Below are positions 53,287 through 54,186 of a stretch of DNA of 54,186 nt, in pieces. The notes beneath the pieces are model-generated. The model was not told the DNA's origin. It saw nothing but the letters and a program-made list of their open reading frames with translations, and did not search any database. A program made the position numbers and the translations under genes. Each line of letters opens with the position of its first letter. Within the stretch, counting starts at the first letter, position 1. Location of the stretch: the IMG/VR virus record IMGVR_UViG_3300032050_000178, positions 1 to 54,186 of that record, one strand, 5' to 3'. Source of the DNA: a virus.

Positions 53287-53478
53287 ATGAGTGGTAAAGG
53301 AAGTAAACCCAGGCCGTATAGCGTTGATCAAGAAACGTTTATCAATAACTGGGATAGAATATTTGGAAATAAAAAAAGAGAAAAAGCTTTAGATGAAATG
53401 ATGAGAATTAGTGATGAGATAGGTGCTTATGTAGATGAACCTATTGATAATCCTCTTATTAAAAAGATTCCGGAGTAG
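53287..53478 (+). CDS. Conserved small phage protein
   Basis: A 63-residue protein beginning MSGKGSKPRPYSVDQETFIN and continuing NWDRIFGNKK, a pattern found in many phages. SD AAGGAGAA lies 6-8 bases upstream. Function unknown. Confidence 0.8.
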   Translation: MSGKGSKPRPYSVDQETFINNWDRIFGNKKREKALDEMMRISDEIGAYVDEPIDNPLIKKIPE

Positions 53479-53484
53479 TCAAAA

Positions 53485-53521
53485 GTCTCCAAATTATAAA
53501 TAAATAAAATAGTTTGGAGAC
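53485..53521 (+). promoter_or_regulatory. RBS-sequestering hairpin with embedded late promoter
   Basis: GTCTCCAAA (53485-53493) pairs perfectly with TTTGGAGAC (53513-53521), and GGAGA is the SD of the HNH gene at 53526. The loop contains the exact late box TATAAATA (53495-53502). Read-through transcripts would hide the SD; transcripts started at the late box would begin in the loop, lack the 5' arm and be translatable. Confidence 0.8.
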
Positions 53522-53525
53522 GATT

Positions 53526-53939
53526 ATGAAACAATGTAACAGGTGTAACGAAGAAAAAGAAATAACTGAATTTTATAAAAATTCTAAACGGGTTTATCCA
53601 TATTGCAAAGCATGTGCTAGAAAAACATATGCTGAAACACATTATCAGAATAATAAAGAGTTATACTTGAAACGCACAGCTGGGCGTAATAAGATGTTAC
53701 GTAAAAGCTGGATTGAATTTAAAAGTAAATTTAAATGTACTAAATGTAACGAAAATAGACATTGGTGTATAGATTTTCATCATGTCGATAGCTCCTTAAA
53801 AGAAGGGTTAATACCTAAGTTTTTTAAAGAGCGTTCTCGTGAAGTATTTGAAAAAGAATTTAATAAGTGTATCCCATTATGTCGTAATTGTCATGCGGAT
53901 TTACACTACAATGAAAGACAAAATTCTATCTCGGTGTAG
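53526..53939 (+). CDS. HNH endonuclease (homing type)
   Basis: The 137-residue protein has an N-terminal zinc pair (CNRCNEE and YCKACARKTY), typical of phage HNH proteins, and a C-terminal HNH domain: CTKCNENRHWCIDFHHVD and LCRNCHADLHY, with the Cys pairs binding structural zinc and HH plus H catalytic. The stop codon lies inside tRNA-Trp. Insertion into a tRNA array and the hairpin-controlled leader fit a mobile element. Confidence 0.88.
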   Translation: MKQCNRCNEEKEITEFYKNSKRVYPYCKACARKTYAETHYQNNKELYLKRTAGRNKMLRKSWIEFKSKFKCTKCNENRHWCIDFHHVDSSLKEGLIPKFFKERSREVFEKEFNKCIPLCRNCHADLHYNERQNSISV

Positions 53940-54005
53940 CTCAATTGGCAGAGCAGTGGTCTCCAAAACCAAAGGTTTGCGGTTCAACTCCGTACACCGA
54001 GGCCA
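53930..54005 (+). tRNA. tRNA-Trp (CCA)
   Basis: Acceptor CTCGGTG/CACCGAG, anticodon stem GTGGT/ACCAA, loop CTCCAAA, T-stem TGCGG/CCGTA, discriminator G, encoded CCA. Its first 10 bases overlap the HNH gene end. Confidence 0.92.
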
Positions 54006-54038
54006 TCATAATGAGTAAGAGCAATAAGAAAGGTTAAT

Positions 54039-54186
54039 ATGAAAATTTACATTGGTAATTACTGGGTACCTTTTCCGTCATCTGAGTATGGTGGTATGTG
54101 GGCTGTTATAGCGGAAAATAAAGATCAGTGTATTGAAATGCTTAAAGGAACAGCTTTTTTTGGTAACGATTATGATTACTTAATTC
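54039..54186 (+). CDS. Hypothetical protein, 5' part
   Basis: The frame opens at ATG 54039 (MKIYIGNYWVPFPSSEYGGM start) with SD AAAGG upstream and is still open at the window edge. About 49 residues are visible; small beta-rich phage protein, function unknown. Confidence 0.6.
   Translation, partial: MKIYIGNYWVPFPSSEYGGMWAVIAENKDQCIEMLKGTAFFGNDYDYLI

Noticed and set aside
1-54186. Integrase, attachment site or lysogeny genes
   Set aside because: None were recognised; the content is that of a lytic T4-like phage.

Overview
This window is a segment of a T4-like myovirus genome (lytic, contractile-tailed phage), not a bacterial chromosome. The left end carries the T4-order morphogenesis block: tail sheath gp18 (partial), tube gp19, portal gp20, gp67-like core peptide, a large gp68-position core protein, protease gp21, scaffold gp22 and capsid gp23. 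It is followed by UvsY, UvsW, late sigma factor gp55 and the gp47/gp46 recombination nuclease. Exact TATAAATA late-promoter boxes precede structural genes, and host-sigma-type promoters with 17-bp spacers precede the early gene blocks. The host is most likely an aquatic Gram-negative bacterium: the phage encodes a periplasmic phosphate-binding protein, an outer-membrane phosphate porin, lipoproteins and a D,D-peptidase. The host species cannot be named from the sequence.

Layout. 1-8.2 kb: head and tail genes on the plus strand. 8.2-12.7 kb: a second tube-like protein, a glycosyltransferase, UvsY, UvsW and gp55. 12.7-21.6 kb: a 7-deazaguanine DNA-modification region (queE, folE, dpdA, a dpdN-like formyltransferase, queF, queC, a free-standing class II glutamine amidotransferase, queD), interleaved with a P-loop kinase-like gene, a MazG-like gene, a dCTP deaminase and an epimerase. 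21.6-25.9 kb: gp47/gp46, a 2OG-Fe(II) oxygenase and a phosphoribosyltransferase, then a NUMOD3-type homing endonuclease gene on the minus strand. 26.4-31.3 kb: small genes, a phosphoesterase and a minus-strand three-gene membrane/lipoprotein cluster that may be lysis-related. 31.4-33.9 kb: pstS plus a phosphate-selective porin. 33.9-49.8 kb: dense, translationally coupled small early genes in cassettes headed by terminator-promoter modules. Recognisable auxiliary enzymes here are a Rieske oxygenase, a DOPA-dioxygenase-family protein, a B12-type radical SAM enzyme, an S11 D,D-peptidase, a SprT-like protease, MazG and DUF932. 49.8-54.0 kb: an attenuator-like RNA, 21 tRNA genes, two non-tRNA helix-bounded RNAs within the array, a few small ORFs, another 2OG oxygenase and an HNH endonuclease gene.

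How it works together. FolE, QueD, QueE and QueC make preQ0, QueF reduces it to preQ1, DpdA can exchange it into DNA and the formyltransferase could formylate it. The predicted genome mark is therefore 7-(formylamino)methyl-7-deazaguanine, which would protect against host restriction. PstS and the porin would raise phosphate import during infection. The tRNA array covers most amino acids, including all four queuosine-type anticodons.

The observations I rate highest are the complete deazaguanine pathway with a formyltransferase, the phage pstS-porin pair, the late promoter embedded in a ribosome-site-sequestering hairpin in front of the HNH gene, the long-helix RNAs inside the tRNA array, and the repeated terminator plus early promoter modules with a fixed CCCGTTTG spacer motif.
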